DNA of 64,000 bases from Glandiceps talaboti (Eukaryota > Hemichordata > Enteropneusta > Spengelidae), in the NCBI RefSeq assembly GCF_964340395.1, contig NC_135569.1, positions 2,025,400-2,089,399 on the forward strand, given 5' to 3'. Each line of letters opens with the position of its first letter. The stretch's first letter is position 1. This document shows, one piece after another, positions 52,320 through 63,044 of this stretch. The notes under the pieces are model-generated. The model searched no databases and was not told the origin of the DNA. It saw nothing but the letters and a program-made list of their open reading frames with translations. Both the position numbers and the translations under genes were made by a program.

Positions 52320-52327
52320 TTCTTATA

Positions 52328-52378
<51 letters not shown>

Positions 52379-52405
52379 CATCTGTATGTTTGTCTGTCAG
52401 TGTCT
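52130..52405. repeat. (GTAT)n-(GTGC)n-(GTCT)n compound microsatellite
   Basis: GTAT array (52130-52180), GT/GCGT stretch, then GTCT array with two interruptions. Three overlapping open frames here are artefacts. Confidence 0.96.
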
Positions 52406-54084
52406 ATGTGCACGCTATCAGCTTTACTTACATTGTTTATGTGAGTTATTCCAGTTGTTCACACCATGCAATGTTTAAAATGGTGTATTTCAAAATCATA
52501 TCACAACCAAAATTGATATTTATCTCATTTCATTGATTGTTATTGGGAATTTAGAATTACATATTGATAAACTGTGGGTTTGCTAAGATAAAAGGAACTC
52601 ATATCTTATTACTGTAAGGCTACAAAATATTTAGACTTCATCACTACATAATATTATATGTGAACCATCTGTTCCCCATCCAATGCATATTGACACAGTG
52701 GCTGTTATGTCGAAAGAAAATAGCTGTAAATCGAATTGTAAGTGTACTTTCATCAATATTAAAATTCTTTGTATGATTTAATAATAACGTGCATGCCACA
52801 GGCTGGTGTTAGCCGTTTGATAACACTACTCTAGACTATGTCTAACCCTCCTTTTATGTTCACAAAATGTCAAACATCGGTGTATACCATCAATATTTGG
52901 TCTGTCAATGCATGTTTCTATATTAATTAAATAATTAATTCCATTACGTGTTTTATATAACAATACCTAAAATATTGTGTTCGACATATTCGAATATGAA
53001 TTAAATTGTTGGCAGTTATATTGCAAGGCAGGGTAAAAAAATTGAAAATGACTGATTGTAGTTTCATTGACTATCTAACTACCTACACTTGATGAAAACT
53101 GACTTTATTCAAGTGTCCACCTCCCTATTATGAGGTCCATGCTTTCTTCGAAGATATTAACCTTTGGCCTTGACTTTGCAGCCATTTCTTGCCGATCACA
53201 GACACTTTGTTGCATTTAGTTGTTGCCAATTTAAGTCATGTCCACAGGTAACACAGAAGTTGAAAAGTATACACAAGGTTGCTTTTAGAGCCCATATGAC
53301 CTTTTACTGAATGGCGGCCATATTTAGAGGAACAAAGTGATATTTGACCTCGACTTTCACATTCTTTTCAAAGTGATGTCTACAGAATGATAATACAGAA
53401 CAAAAGAACGAGAACGAGAGAAATATATACCACAAGCATTACTTTTGGTGTAAATATAGATTGACTTGAATGGTGGCTATATTTGTAGTGAACAATCATG
53501 ACTTACTGCATAATTCAACAAGTTTAATGTATGGAGGCACCATAATTCAAGTGTCTATCCCAATATTATTGAGTGCAAACCTTCTCATGAGACCTTACCC
53601 TTCGACTTTGACCTCAGGGTCAATTATCAGAACATATCCATTTCCTTCATATCACAGTCACTTTTTGGCATTTATTTGTTGTCACAAATTTCGGATTCTT
53701 TTAAATCATATCTCCATATTCAGTCACTTAGAAGTAAAGTATTAGAAGGGACATGAGTTTTTACGATGACATGCTGCCTATCAATCCATTCCTGTATGCA
53801 ATGTACAAGCTTAGTAAAGCACTGTGCATAGATATTATATAATTCGGATTTGACACAATATCTTAAGTTCACAGGATTTTGTTCAGAAAATATCAAGAAA
53901 TACACAAACAATAATAAAGTTTATTTTGAAACAAAGAGTACATCGTAGTCCAGTACTCTTTTTTACTGACGTTTATGGCCACATGGGGCTGTATGCCCAT
54001 AACGGATGAAAACTTGGACAGATTTTTGTCTGATACCCCTTTACAACATGGTGCAACATGTCACATGTAATACACATTGATTTT

Positions 54085-54223
54085 GATTGGCTAACTGACA
54101 AACATTTCAATTAATTTGCAGGATATCATCCAATCAAAAAGAGGGTTAGAAAAGTCTCACGAAATAAGATAATCTTCAAGAAAAGTTGACTGCTTTGTTC
54201 GGAGCTCCCAAAATAAAGTCACG
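54085..54223 (+). promoter_or_regulatory. conserved upstream block of GT31 gene 2
   Basis: GATTGGCTAACTGA, TTTCAATTAATTTGCAGGAT, CCAATCAAAAAG and GGGTTAGAAAAGTCTCA match the block before gene 1, including both CCAAT boxes and the acceptor-like TTTGCAG. Similarity fades further upstream. Confidence 0.5.
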
Positions 54224-57200
54224 ATGTGGCCAATACGGAGATCGTTACATCGTTGCGGTCTTGCATTCTTACTCGTTAACATCATCTTACTTATATACTT
54301 CCATCTCGAGGAAATACCAAAAATATCTCAACTGTCCATGGTGTGGTCATTACGTGAACCTGTTCCAAACATTTCAAAATCACCTCTTCACTTTGAAACT
54401 TTGATCTTCGATAACCAAACGCTTGGTAAGGAAGTGACGGCTGTCAAAACTGTATCTAAACTTACAGGTTCAGATCACATCGTATCCAATGTCAATGATG
54501 AAAAGCAAACAGCGCCACCAAGGGCCAAAAGTTCATCGACAAAAGGCGGTCCTTACCAAACAGCGCCACCAAGAGCCAGAAGTTCATCAATTAAAGACAC
54601 TGTTTATGTTATTAACAAAGAAAATAAATGTGCAGATTCTCAGATGTTAACTTTGTTGATACTAGTTTTATCTAATGCAGATGGAGGTTCGAGGCGAGCT
54701 GCAATAAGAAACACTTGGGGTAGAGGTTTAACCCTCAATGTGAGTGACAGCCGTGTGATTTCTTTGTTCCTTGTTGGGCCTACCACCAACAGTTTTCTGC
54801 AACAGTCCATAGAATCAGAAGACTTTAATCACAACGATATTATTCAAAGTAGTTACCTATTCACGTCATCAAATGTGCCGTCATTGTCACGTGATGTATC
54901 GATAATACACCATTGGGTGAGAAATTACTGCATCAACACTCATTATGTGTTGATAGTTGATGATACAACATTTGTAATACTGGACAATGTACAACGTTAT
55001 CTTAATACAATTTCAATGGTAGATTTTGCTGGTCGTAAAGTAGATAACAACTATCGCCTAATGAACCAAAATCAAAGTAGCATTAATTTGGAATTTGGTA
55101 GACCTATTGATAAATGCCAACCATTTTTACTGTCGGTCGACGTCATTCTTCGAGTGTCAGTAAGGTTGCAAAGAGGTGGGGTCCCACCTAACAAGAGTTT
55201 CAACTCTTACTTTCGTATGTTAGAAGAAAACCAACACATCTCCACAGTTGACATCGAACAATTTGACATCAATGGAGCAAGGAGAACACATTGCGGTCTA
55301 CAAGACACTTTACTGTCTTGTAATGTAGAACCTAGACTCATGTACGCACTTGGTCAAAGTTTAGGTGATGAAGTCGTCGAGAATACAACATCTCAAACTA
55401 CTAAATCCATGGAAAATTTCAATTCAAGGCTTGAGAGAAATGGAACATATGATCATTTTCCATTCATTATATTCCCAACAAATGCTAAAAATCCATGTGG
55501 AGATCACGAAGCAATTTTTCTCCTACTGGTAACAGTATCGATCCCCAAGAATGGAGAAGTTAGGCGCAGCATTAGACAAACTCGTGGACAAATTATGGAA
55601 ATCGGGGGTAAAAAAATAATCCAAATATTTTTTATAGAAAACTTGTCTGATGACAGACTATTAAGAGAAAATGACAAATACCATGACATCATTCTTTATG
55701 ATGTTCACAGAGTTGATAATAGAACTGATAATACGCCAACATTTCTGAAATTTCTAAAGTGGGCATCTACACATTGTCAAAATGTAAAATTCATCGCAAA
55801 AGTTGACGATGACGTGTTCGTAAATCTTCGGCACCTGGTGAAAATGTTATTGGAATCGCCCAGATATTGCTTTTTCGCTGGTTATATTTTGGATGTTACA
55901 AAGACACAAACTAAGGAACATACCAATATTTCAACAATATTACAACCGAATTTGTCCAAAAGAATTCCTCCTGTCCCGAGTGAGTTTGCTTACGTTATGA
56001 CGTCTGACGTAGCTAATGAGCTGCTCTCGTCTGCCCGGCCGGAAAGAGTTTTCCCGCTTGAAAATGTTTACATGGGCATGCTACTAAGTTATCTTGGAAT
56101 TTCACCACTGCATCACAACGGATTTGATATTTCAGGTTCTAGACAAAGTATATGTGACTTGAAAGAAATCATTGCGTCAAATAACGTATTGAGTGACGTG
56201 ATGTACGCAAAATGGCGAGAACTGGAGGAATGGGGAAATTTCAAACACTGCGGCCAAAATAGTATTGAATTGAACCACAACACGTCGGAAGGAATAGGTA
56301 TTGAAGATGGGAAAGTATTTGGACTAGAGTCAACAACTATCAAAGGTCATAGGGCTGGACCGTTCCTTATCAATCACCCTAAGAGATGTAAAACCATCAA
56401 TACAACTGATGATGTATTCGTACTGGTGACAGTCCTTACTCATCCAAAGAACAAAAAGTTGCGTAGAGCCATTCGAGAAACCTGGGGTAGCTCTGATTTT
56501 GAATTAGGCCTTCGAATAGAAACTGTGTTTTTCATAGGATTAGCCGACAGCGAAGAGGACCAGAAGTCAGTTGAGAAAGAAGATTTCGAGTATGGAGATA
56601 TAATTCAAATCAATTTTGTTGAATCTTATGAACATTTGGTTTTGAAAACACTTTCTATTATGAAGTGGGCGTCTGAATATTGCACAAATGCTAAATATTT
56701 AATCAAAGTTGATGATGACGTGTTCCCGAATTACCATAATTTGGTGGAATTTTTACAATACTCTCCGAGAAAGAATTTCTACATGGGAGAACTAAGATTA
56801 GGTACGGGAGCTATAAGGCAAACGTCGAGCAAGTGGTACACACCATTGGAGATTTGGCCAAATTATTTTTTTCCGCCGTATGTAAGTGGTGGGTTGTATG
56901 TTTTATCAATAGATTTGGTTACCAAAATCACAGAGAAAACCAAAAAAATTCCAATATTCAAATGGGAGGATGTTTACATTGGTATTATTTTACAGCAGCT
57001 CGGAATAATGCCTTATCCACACATACATTTTGACTTGGAAGAGATATATCGCCGCCATCCATGTATTTTTCCATCTGCACTTGCTTCTCATGGGTTTACC
57101 GCACTAAGGAATAGGGATTCCTGGAAAATGCTGCAAAACTCTTCCCATTTAGACAAGTGCAAAGGACGAACTCTGGAGAAGGTGATACCAAATTTCTATA

Positions 57201-58084
57201 CGTCTTCTATTGGACACAATCCAACGAGTCAGACAGTGAACAATAAAACCATGGCTGTGATAGACACCCCTTTCCAATATTTTTCGAATGGAAAAACTAA
57301 CCCGCCATTTCTTATAATTTTTCTCATGACATTACCAACAGAGTATGATTATCGCAGATATTTCCGATTGCTGTTCAGTCGGTTAGGTACCCGTAGTAGT
57401 AACTTGATTATGGTTCGTTTTGTAGTTGGTACATCTACTGAATTCAAAGATGACGTATGGACAGTCGTTAGTCATGAAAATGAGCTTTATAGAGATATAT
57501 TACAACAGAAGTTTATTGACACACCACAGAATAACGCCATGAAACTTCTTTCAGCTCTCCAATGGGCTACTACTTCAAGGTTACAAGGAACATTTGTTAT
57601 GTTTTTAGAAGCGACTGTTCACGTGAACATCGAAAATGTGCTGCGTCATTTACAGTCAGTACCTAAAACAAATAATATATTTTGTTATGTGAAATCAGGT
57701 TCTAAAGTTGTACGCTCACCTCAAAGTGAATGGTATGTATCAATGGACGAATGGCAGGCAGAATATTACCCGCCACATTGTGATAAAAGAGCGCCAACAA
57801 TAATGTCGCTCGATGTTGCAAAAAGAGTCGTTGATATATCACGAAAAAGACCCATTATTAAACCGTACGATGTTTATTTTGGTATTCTACTTCATGATTT
57901 GAATATTACTCTACAACATGGAGACAATTTCAGTGTTGGAGGACCTTACAAAAAAATCTATGGTGATGAAGACTTTTGTACGATTACAAAGAAGTTATCG
58001 TGGGATGGTTTGAGACTATCAACTTGCCATTTTATGCTGGATAGACTTTTGAGCAATTTTCCAAAAAGATGTAAACGTAGATAA
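54224..58084 (+). CDS. four-module GT31 glycosyltransferase, copy 2
   Basis: A single coding exon of 1286 aa starting at the ATG that aligns with copy 1. It has the same plan: signal-anchor near residues 11-27, a stem 34 aa longer than copy 1, then four GT31 modules at about 134-364, 429-674, 729-975 and 1025-1260. Module 3 keeps RRAIRETWG, KVDDDVF (DDD 830-832) and WEDVYIG. Modules 1 and 4 lack the DxD (VDDT; LEATV). Module 2 keeps DDD but has IRQTRG and LENVY. The stem holds two copies of QTAPPRA(K/R)SSS, as in copy 1. From that repeat to module 3 the proteins differ at scattered sites only; part of module 3, the 3-4 linker and early module 4 are clearly more diverged. The donor sugar is unknown. 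A degenerate repeat of about 105 bp fills the 3' flank, with AATAAA at 58734. Confidence 0.9.
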   Translation: MWPIRRSLHRCGLAFLLVNIILLIYFHLEEIPKISQLSMVWSLREPVPNISKSPLHFETLIFDNQTLGKEVTAVKTVSKLTGSDHIVSNVNDEKQTAPPRAKSSSTKGGPYQTAPPRARSSSIKDTVYVINKENKCADSQMLTLLILVLSNADGGSRRAAIRNTWGRGLTLNVSDSRVISLFLVGPTTNSFLQQSIESEDFNHNDIIQSSYLFTSSNVPSLSRDVSIIHHWVRNYCINTHYVLIVDDTTFVILDNVQRYLNTISMVDFAGRKVDNNYRLMNQNQSSINLEFGRPIDKCQPFLLSVDVILRVSVRLQRGGVPPNKSFNSYFRMLEENQHISTVDIEQFDINGARRTHCGLQDTLLSCNVEPRLMYALGQSLGDEVVENTTSQTTKSMENFNSRLERNGTYDHFPFIIFPTNAKNPCGDHEAIFLLLVTVSIPKNGEVRRSIRQTRGQIMEIGGKKIIQIFFIENLSDDRLLRENDKYHDIILYDVHRVDNRTDNTPTFLKFLKWASTHCQNVKFIAKVDDDVFVNLRHLVKMLLESPRYCFFAGYILDVTKTQTKEHTNISTILQPNLSKRIPPVPSEFAYVMTSDVANELLSSARPERVFPLENVYMGMLLSYLGISPLHHNGFDISGSRQSICDLKEIIASNNVLSDVMYAKWRELEEWGNFKHCGQNSIELNHNTSEGIGIEDGKVFGLESTTIKGHRAGPFLINHPKRCKTINTTDDVFVLVTVLTHPKNKKLRRAIRETWGSSDFELGLRIETVFFIGLADSEEDQKSVEKEDFEYGDIIQINFVESYEHLVLKTLSIMKWASEYCTNAKYLIKVDDDVFPNYHNLVEFLQYSPRKNFYMGELRLGTGAIRQTSSKWYTPLEIWPNYFFPPYVSGGLYVLSIDLVTKITEKTKKIPIFKWEDVYIGIILQQLGIMPYPHIHFDLEEIYRRHPCIFPSALASHGFTALRNRDSWKMLQNSSHLDKCKGRTLEKVIPNFYTSSIGHNPTSQTVNNKTMAVIDTPFQYFSNGKTNPPFLIIFLMTLPTEYDYRRYFRLLFSRLGTRSSNLIMVRFVVGTSTEFKDDVWTVVSHENELYRDILQQKFIDTPQNNAMKLLSALQWATTSRLQGTFVMFLEATVHVNIENVLRHLQSVPKTNNIFCYVKSGSKVVRSPQSEWYVSMDEWQAEYYPPHCDKRAPTIMSLDVAKRVVDISRKRPIIKPYDVYFGILLHDLNITLQHGDNFSVGGPYKKIYGDEDFCTITKKLSWDGLRLSTCHFMLDRLLSNFPKRCKRR

Positions 58085-58104
58085 ACGGCTCACAAGGTCA
58101 GAAA

Positions 58105-58620
58105 TAGCACAATGGTGTTGTACACAACTGTAAAGATTGTGATAATTAAAAAAGAAATGTTTGTCCACTTGCCAATTCATCGATATCCTTGTTTTTGCGT
58201 ATGCAGTATGCACCATCATTTTAGTATTGCTATGTGTAGGTTGGTAGTAGCTGGATGACTGTATAATGTTTTCAATATTTATCTACTTGCCTAATCAACC
58301 CTGTTATCTTTGCAATATGCACAACCATTTGGCTATTGCTGTGGGTGTGGTCTTGTTGCTATGCAAACATGGGATCATTTCTTAAATATTTATCCACATG
58401 GCAACCATCTCGGGTTTTTTATTTGTAATATACATGCCATCATTTGACTTGACTGTTGCTATGGTGTGCAATTTGTTGCAAGGCATTGTTAGATATATTT
58501 TCTGAATGTTTATTCACTTGACTACCCGTCCCTGTTTTTCTCTTTGCAATAAATGTTCATTTAACTTGCTATGCATGTGGTTTTGTTGCTAGGCATATAT
58601 TTGCATACATGTTGTGGACC
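58105..58620. repeat. degenerate tandem repeat of about 105 bp in GT31-2 3' flank
   Basis: Four to five loose copies of AATATTTATCTACTTGCC...CTGTTTTTGCAATATGCACC...GCTATTGCTATGGGTGTGG...TTGTTGCTAGGCA. One similar unit lies near 48370-48500. Confidence 0.65.
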
Positions 58621-58733
58621 AGTTGTGTCAACATGTTCGCAATATTTTTTCTTTAAAATATCTATTTTGATGTTATGTAATATTTAGGCTGTCTTGTGGT
58701 GTGTTTTTGTTCTTCTCCAGATTATGTGTCCGT

Positions 58734-58739
58734 AATAAA
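58734..58739 (+). terminator. candidate poly(A) signal, GT31 copy 2
   Basis: AATAAA followed by a T-rich stretch, 650 bp after the stop codon. Confidence 0.4.
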
Positions 58740-60064
58740 GTTTTAATAATAATAATAGTAATAAATCCACTATCATGGTAAAGAAACAAGAAATTCTGGT
58801 TTGAATGGGTGTCTACTATTATTATTGTATACATTTTTTTCCATTCTGATTAAGGTCATCAGAAACAAATAGCTCCAAAGGTGTCTTGCACAACTGATAT
58901 TAAAATCGATGCTGTTATTTTATGTAAAGGTATTCCTTTAGTATTTAGTTCTACCTAGTAGTTTTGAAGTTTTAATTTTTCACCAACACTCAGAAATAAT
59001 ATATATATATATATATCAATGATTGCATAAACATCTGATAAAATTTCTTCAAATACTAATTATTTTGGAGGTTGGCTGCTTCATGGTACATTGGTTTTGA
59101 ATAAAAATACAAATGTCCAATTGTAGGTGGGTTTTCTTATTCATTTGATGGTAGAATTGACGAAAATGAGAATTGTCACCAAAGCTTACTGAAATATGTT
59201 GGCAAAGCTGGTAATAAAGAAATATGTTGAATACTCAATTATGTACAACCTCTACATGAAATGGTTTCTTCTTTCTTCTAGACAGTAGAACTGTACTTGT
59301 AATAGGTTTAATTTATATGATCTCTCACTGAATTTGAAGGATACCTTTATTGGAAGATTGTATCTGTGTTTGTGTTACTGTAATTATTTTAGTGTGTATA
59401 TGCATTTTAACGTGCCTTGTATATTTTGGTGAAGCGAAAGGAAAATTTCTGTAAATGGACAATAAAGTTCTATTCTATTCCAATTTGACTTGTGTGGCGA
59501 CTCCACAGCAAAACTGTTTTCAAAGTGACTAAGGGACGATCGCACAATGTCACACAGGCTTAATAAATGAATTTTGTTCATCTAGGAGAAAAACCTCCCC
59601 CCTCTAAATGAACACTCACAAGTGTGACATCATACATTTATATATGACGTAAACCATGATGAAAATTGTAGCGGTCACACCACTATGAATGATGCAGTGT
59701 GAAAATTAAAATACTACCAGAAACCAGCACTGTATCTCACATCAGAAGTAAATTTTAATCAAGTTATCGACATCTCAGTAGTAAATACAGAACCTGTTAT
59801 CACAGAAGGCGTGAAACTTTTCGAAATTAGAAGTGCGAAATTGAAGTTCAGCAACCACATTGATGAAAGACCTCCTGCCCCCTAACAAGTAAAGTTGTTT
59901 ATTCAGCTTATGTGGCACTGTGTCTGGTAACTACCAACTGAATTCTCTATGCCTATAGCTACATATCTGGGTATATAATAACCAGTCCTGCACTTAGTAC
60001 ACTGCAATTCAAAATTTAGTAACTGTAGCAACATACAGCCAAACATGGCAATATATCTGAGTTA

Positions 60065-60400
60065 ACAGTACACATATGCACTGTCAACTTACAATATATT
60101 GTCATGTTTGCCTGTATATTACTATAACTCAGAAAGTACACATGCACGGTCAACTCAGAATATATTATCATGTTTGCCTGTATAATACCAATAACTCAGA
60201 AAGTATACATATTAACTGTCAACTCAGAATATATTATCATGTTTGCCTGTGTATTACTATTATAATAACTCAAAAAGTACACATGCAGTCAACTCAGAAA
60301 TATTGTCATGTAAATGTCTGAATATTACTATTAATAACTCAGAAAGTACACATATTCACTGTCAACTCAATATATTGTCAACCTGTTATATTACTATTAA
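60065..60400. repeat. 70-75 bp degenerate tandem repeat
   Basis: About four copies of AACTCAGAAAGTACACATGC then GTCAACTCAGAATATATT and CATGTTTGCCTGTATATTAC. Confidence 0.8.
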
Positions 60401-60689
60401 TAATTCAATTTTATAGAAAGTAAACATAATATGTGCTGTGGTATGACTAGTGTGTGCATTAGTATCACAGATACACATACTGCTGCAAGTTAAAAATAAT
60501 AATGATACACAACTATCTTGATCTTGTTTTATTTTTAAAAAACACTGATACGTGCTGACCCTTCACGAGTAAGTTTAACTTCGACCAAAATCATGTATAG
60601 AAAATTTTAAAAGATTCTCTTGAGACAACAATGTGAAAGCATTGCAATAGATATGAATTGTCCAAGCTTTCTTGAAAGCCAATTAGAGG

Positions 60690-61050
60690 CATTTTATGTG
60701 TGTGAACATTTGTAGTGTGTGGATATTTCTGTAGTATACATGAATGGAAATGTGTAATATGTGTATAAGTGTGTACATTGTACATGTGTTTGTAAATGTG
60801 ATTCCATGAGTAGTATGCATGTACATGTGTGTGTACATTGTAATGTGTATGTAAATGTATAGGTGTGTATACATGTGTAGCATATGTATTATTGTATGTA
60901 TGCATGTGTGTGTACATGTATGTTTACATGTGTGTGTGTATGTCTGTACATATGTGTATCTGTACATATGTGTATGTATATGTGTGTACATGTGCTTACA
61001 TGTGTAGTGAATGTTCACATGTGAAAGTGTGTGTACATGTGTATGCAGTA
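60690..61050. repeat. low-complexity TGTGTACATG-rich region
   Basis: Irregular GTGTGTACATG and ATGTGTATG words. Open frames in both directions are compositional artefacts. Confidence 0.85.
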
Positions 61051-61332
61051 CATTTATTTTAACTTATACAAGTTGTTTTTGTTGCCTGTTAAGTTATCCC
61101 ACAAACAATAAGTCACGTCATATCCATTTCATTTTCTTTCTCACACAATTTTACAAGTATGAGGTGTTGAACTAATCTCAACATCTCAGTTTTTCTTTCA
61201 ACAGAGGCCATTTTATCCTAACAAGTTTTTCTTTGCATTTCAGTTTTGTTTTCTGACATAATCATTCACTAGATTGACCTCTGTTTGACCTCTAGATAAA
61301 TACTACACTTTCCCATATCTTTCATTACATCC

Positions 61333-61490
61333 CTACTACAACAAGAATACAAATATTAGACATCCAACAATGGATCAAGTTTCTTTCACATCTGGTCTGA
61401 CGTACAAACTCCCAGACAGCCCATCCTGACTTGTTGGATCTGTCCTCACTCAGCATGTCACAAATTTTTTCTCCTGATCAGTAGCATATT
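61333..61490 (-). other. candidate 3' terminal exon, unrecognised
   Basis: On the minus strand an acceptor-like CTACTGATCAG is followed by an open stretch containing EKICDMLSEDRSNKSGWAV and WEFVRQTRCERN, ending in a TAA near 61333; AATAAA lies downstream at 61056-61051. Composition looks protein-like, but no family is recognised and no upstream exon was found. Confidence 0.2.
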
Positions 61491-62444
61491 TTGTATCATG
61501 ATAAACGGTTTGTTGAATAATACAAATTGTTCAAAATATTGACATTGATAATTCAATAATTAAAATAATAAAAGATAAATATTTGGCAACATATCGTATT
61601 TCTTTCCAAGTTACACCAAACTGTGAACATCACAATCTTTTTTAATTAACAGACACAATTTCTACTCTGTCGAAAAATTGAAACTGATCAAAGTTGGCGT
61701 GATACAGCTGGTTTCCTTTCATATTCCAAGATTATCATATTTTTAACACTCTTAGTTTTAATAATATATTATTGAAATAATGAAATTTGAGAAGTCTATC
61801 CATACAGTAGGACCCTTCCTGCTGTTCATACGGATTACAATGTACATGGGATAAGGCAGTGTCGTACAGCTAGGATATTTTTTTTATAAATCATATTATG
61901 GTTATCATATTTTTCAATGCCCTCTGAATAAAACATTCGTGTAATAAATGCAATTTGATCAGTCTAGCGATGAGGATTACATGGGATAATCCACCATGGT
62001 ACAGCTGCATTTTTTTTTTGAAATCATAATATGATTATAAGTTTTTTTAATACCCTTTGTTTAATAACACATTTTTATAATAATGCAATTTGACCAGTTT
62101 ATCCCAAAGGATTACATGGAATAATTCTGTTTGTGCTGGACCGACTTTCTCTTTAGTTTTGCCGAATTTTTAATCCTTATCTCACCCGACACAGGTTTTT
62201 AAAGGAAAATTCCAGCCACATGTTACTGTACTCTAATTCTTAACATCGGTCAACTTTCATGTGAAAAAATATTATCACTATGTATATAATTTCTAGATAT
62301 AAATTGTTGTCCATTATTTTGCCATATTGCTCTGAAGAAAGTGCTCTTATAATACCATACCTATGATAGATGTTACTCAGAATGAGGCCTGGGGAACTTA
62401 CCAATGGACAAGACAAAGAGATTTGGGTAGCAATGATGTCATTT

Positions 62445-62820
62445 AATAATAATAATAATAATAATAATGTTGATTTCTTATATAGCGCTTTCCCACTCCG
62501 TGCTCAAAGCGCTTTACAATTATTACCCCTGGCTCGGATCAGAATAGCACAACGGCCCTTTAGTCTTCCTCAACTCCCCGGGGAGCATACAATCCATTGC
62601 AGCCATTTAAGCGCATAGGATTAAAGCCTTCACATTGCAACCTACATCCTACCAGGTCCCCAGTTATACAGCTGGGTTGACTGAGGCACAGTCGTGGTTC
62701 AAATCTTGCCCAAGGACTTTAGCCACTCAGAAACAAACAGCAGGCAGCGACGCGGCTCGAACCTGCAACCTGTAGATTCCAAGCCGGTCACGCTAACCAT
62801 TCACCCATCATGACTCCCCG
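62445..62820 (-). mobile_element. tRNA-derived SINE, near full length
   Basis: Read on the minus strand: a tRNA-like head (GGGTGAATGGTTAGCGTGAC as A-box region, GGTTCGAGCC as B-box) near 62820-62740, a body with TGGGGACCTGGTAGGATG and GGGGAGTTGAGG, and the tail AAAGCGCTATATAAGAAAT followed by ATT repeats. Fragments at 7895-8650, 20385-20580 and 25410-25665 belong to the same family. Confidence 0.8.
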
Positions 62821-62937
62821 ACTCATTTCCTGCAAGATTTCCCATAATGCCTTGCAGAAATCCCCAAAATGGCAGAACACCTGAAAGTGCGATACTTAGG
62901 GCTTTTTTTTTTACAAGATTTCGAAGTTGAAAACTTA

Positions 62938-63044
62938 CCACAGTGACATTTATCACACAAAATCATGCGTAATTTGATAGCAGTAATCACTATAAGTATA
63001 AGTGTACTAAAGGCAGAAATACATTTGACTGGAATTTTCATTTT
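62938..63044 (-). other. candidate first exon with signal-anchor
   Basis: The minus-strand ATG at 63041 opens MKIPVKCISAFSTLILIVIT followed by AIKLRMILCDKCHCG, then a consensus donor GTAAGTTTTC (near 62938). A hydrophobic 16-residue segment would suit a secreted or type II membrane protein. No downstream exons are identified to the left. Confidence 0.2.

Larger units (their letters stand above)
47888..54084. other. spacer between the two GT31 genes
   Basis: No recognised gene. 48370-48480 resembles the start of the gene 2 3' flank (near 58105-58185: GCACAACTGT, ATGTTT, TGCCAATTCAT words), suggesting that the tandem duplication included downstream DNA. The 40-bp minisatellite, a split family-C repeat (49862-50516), a candidate small exon (51533-51615), and microsatellites at 52130-52405 follow. 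52560-54084 is AT-rich with nothing recognised. Confidence 0.6.

Noticed and set aside
62740-62820. functional tRNA gene
   Set aside because: A- and B-box-like words are present but they belong to the head of a SINE whose body and tail follow; no complete cloverleaf is evident.
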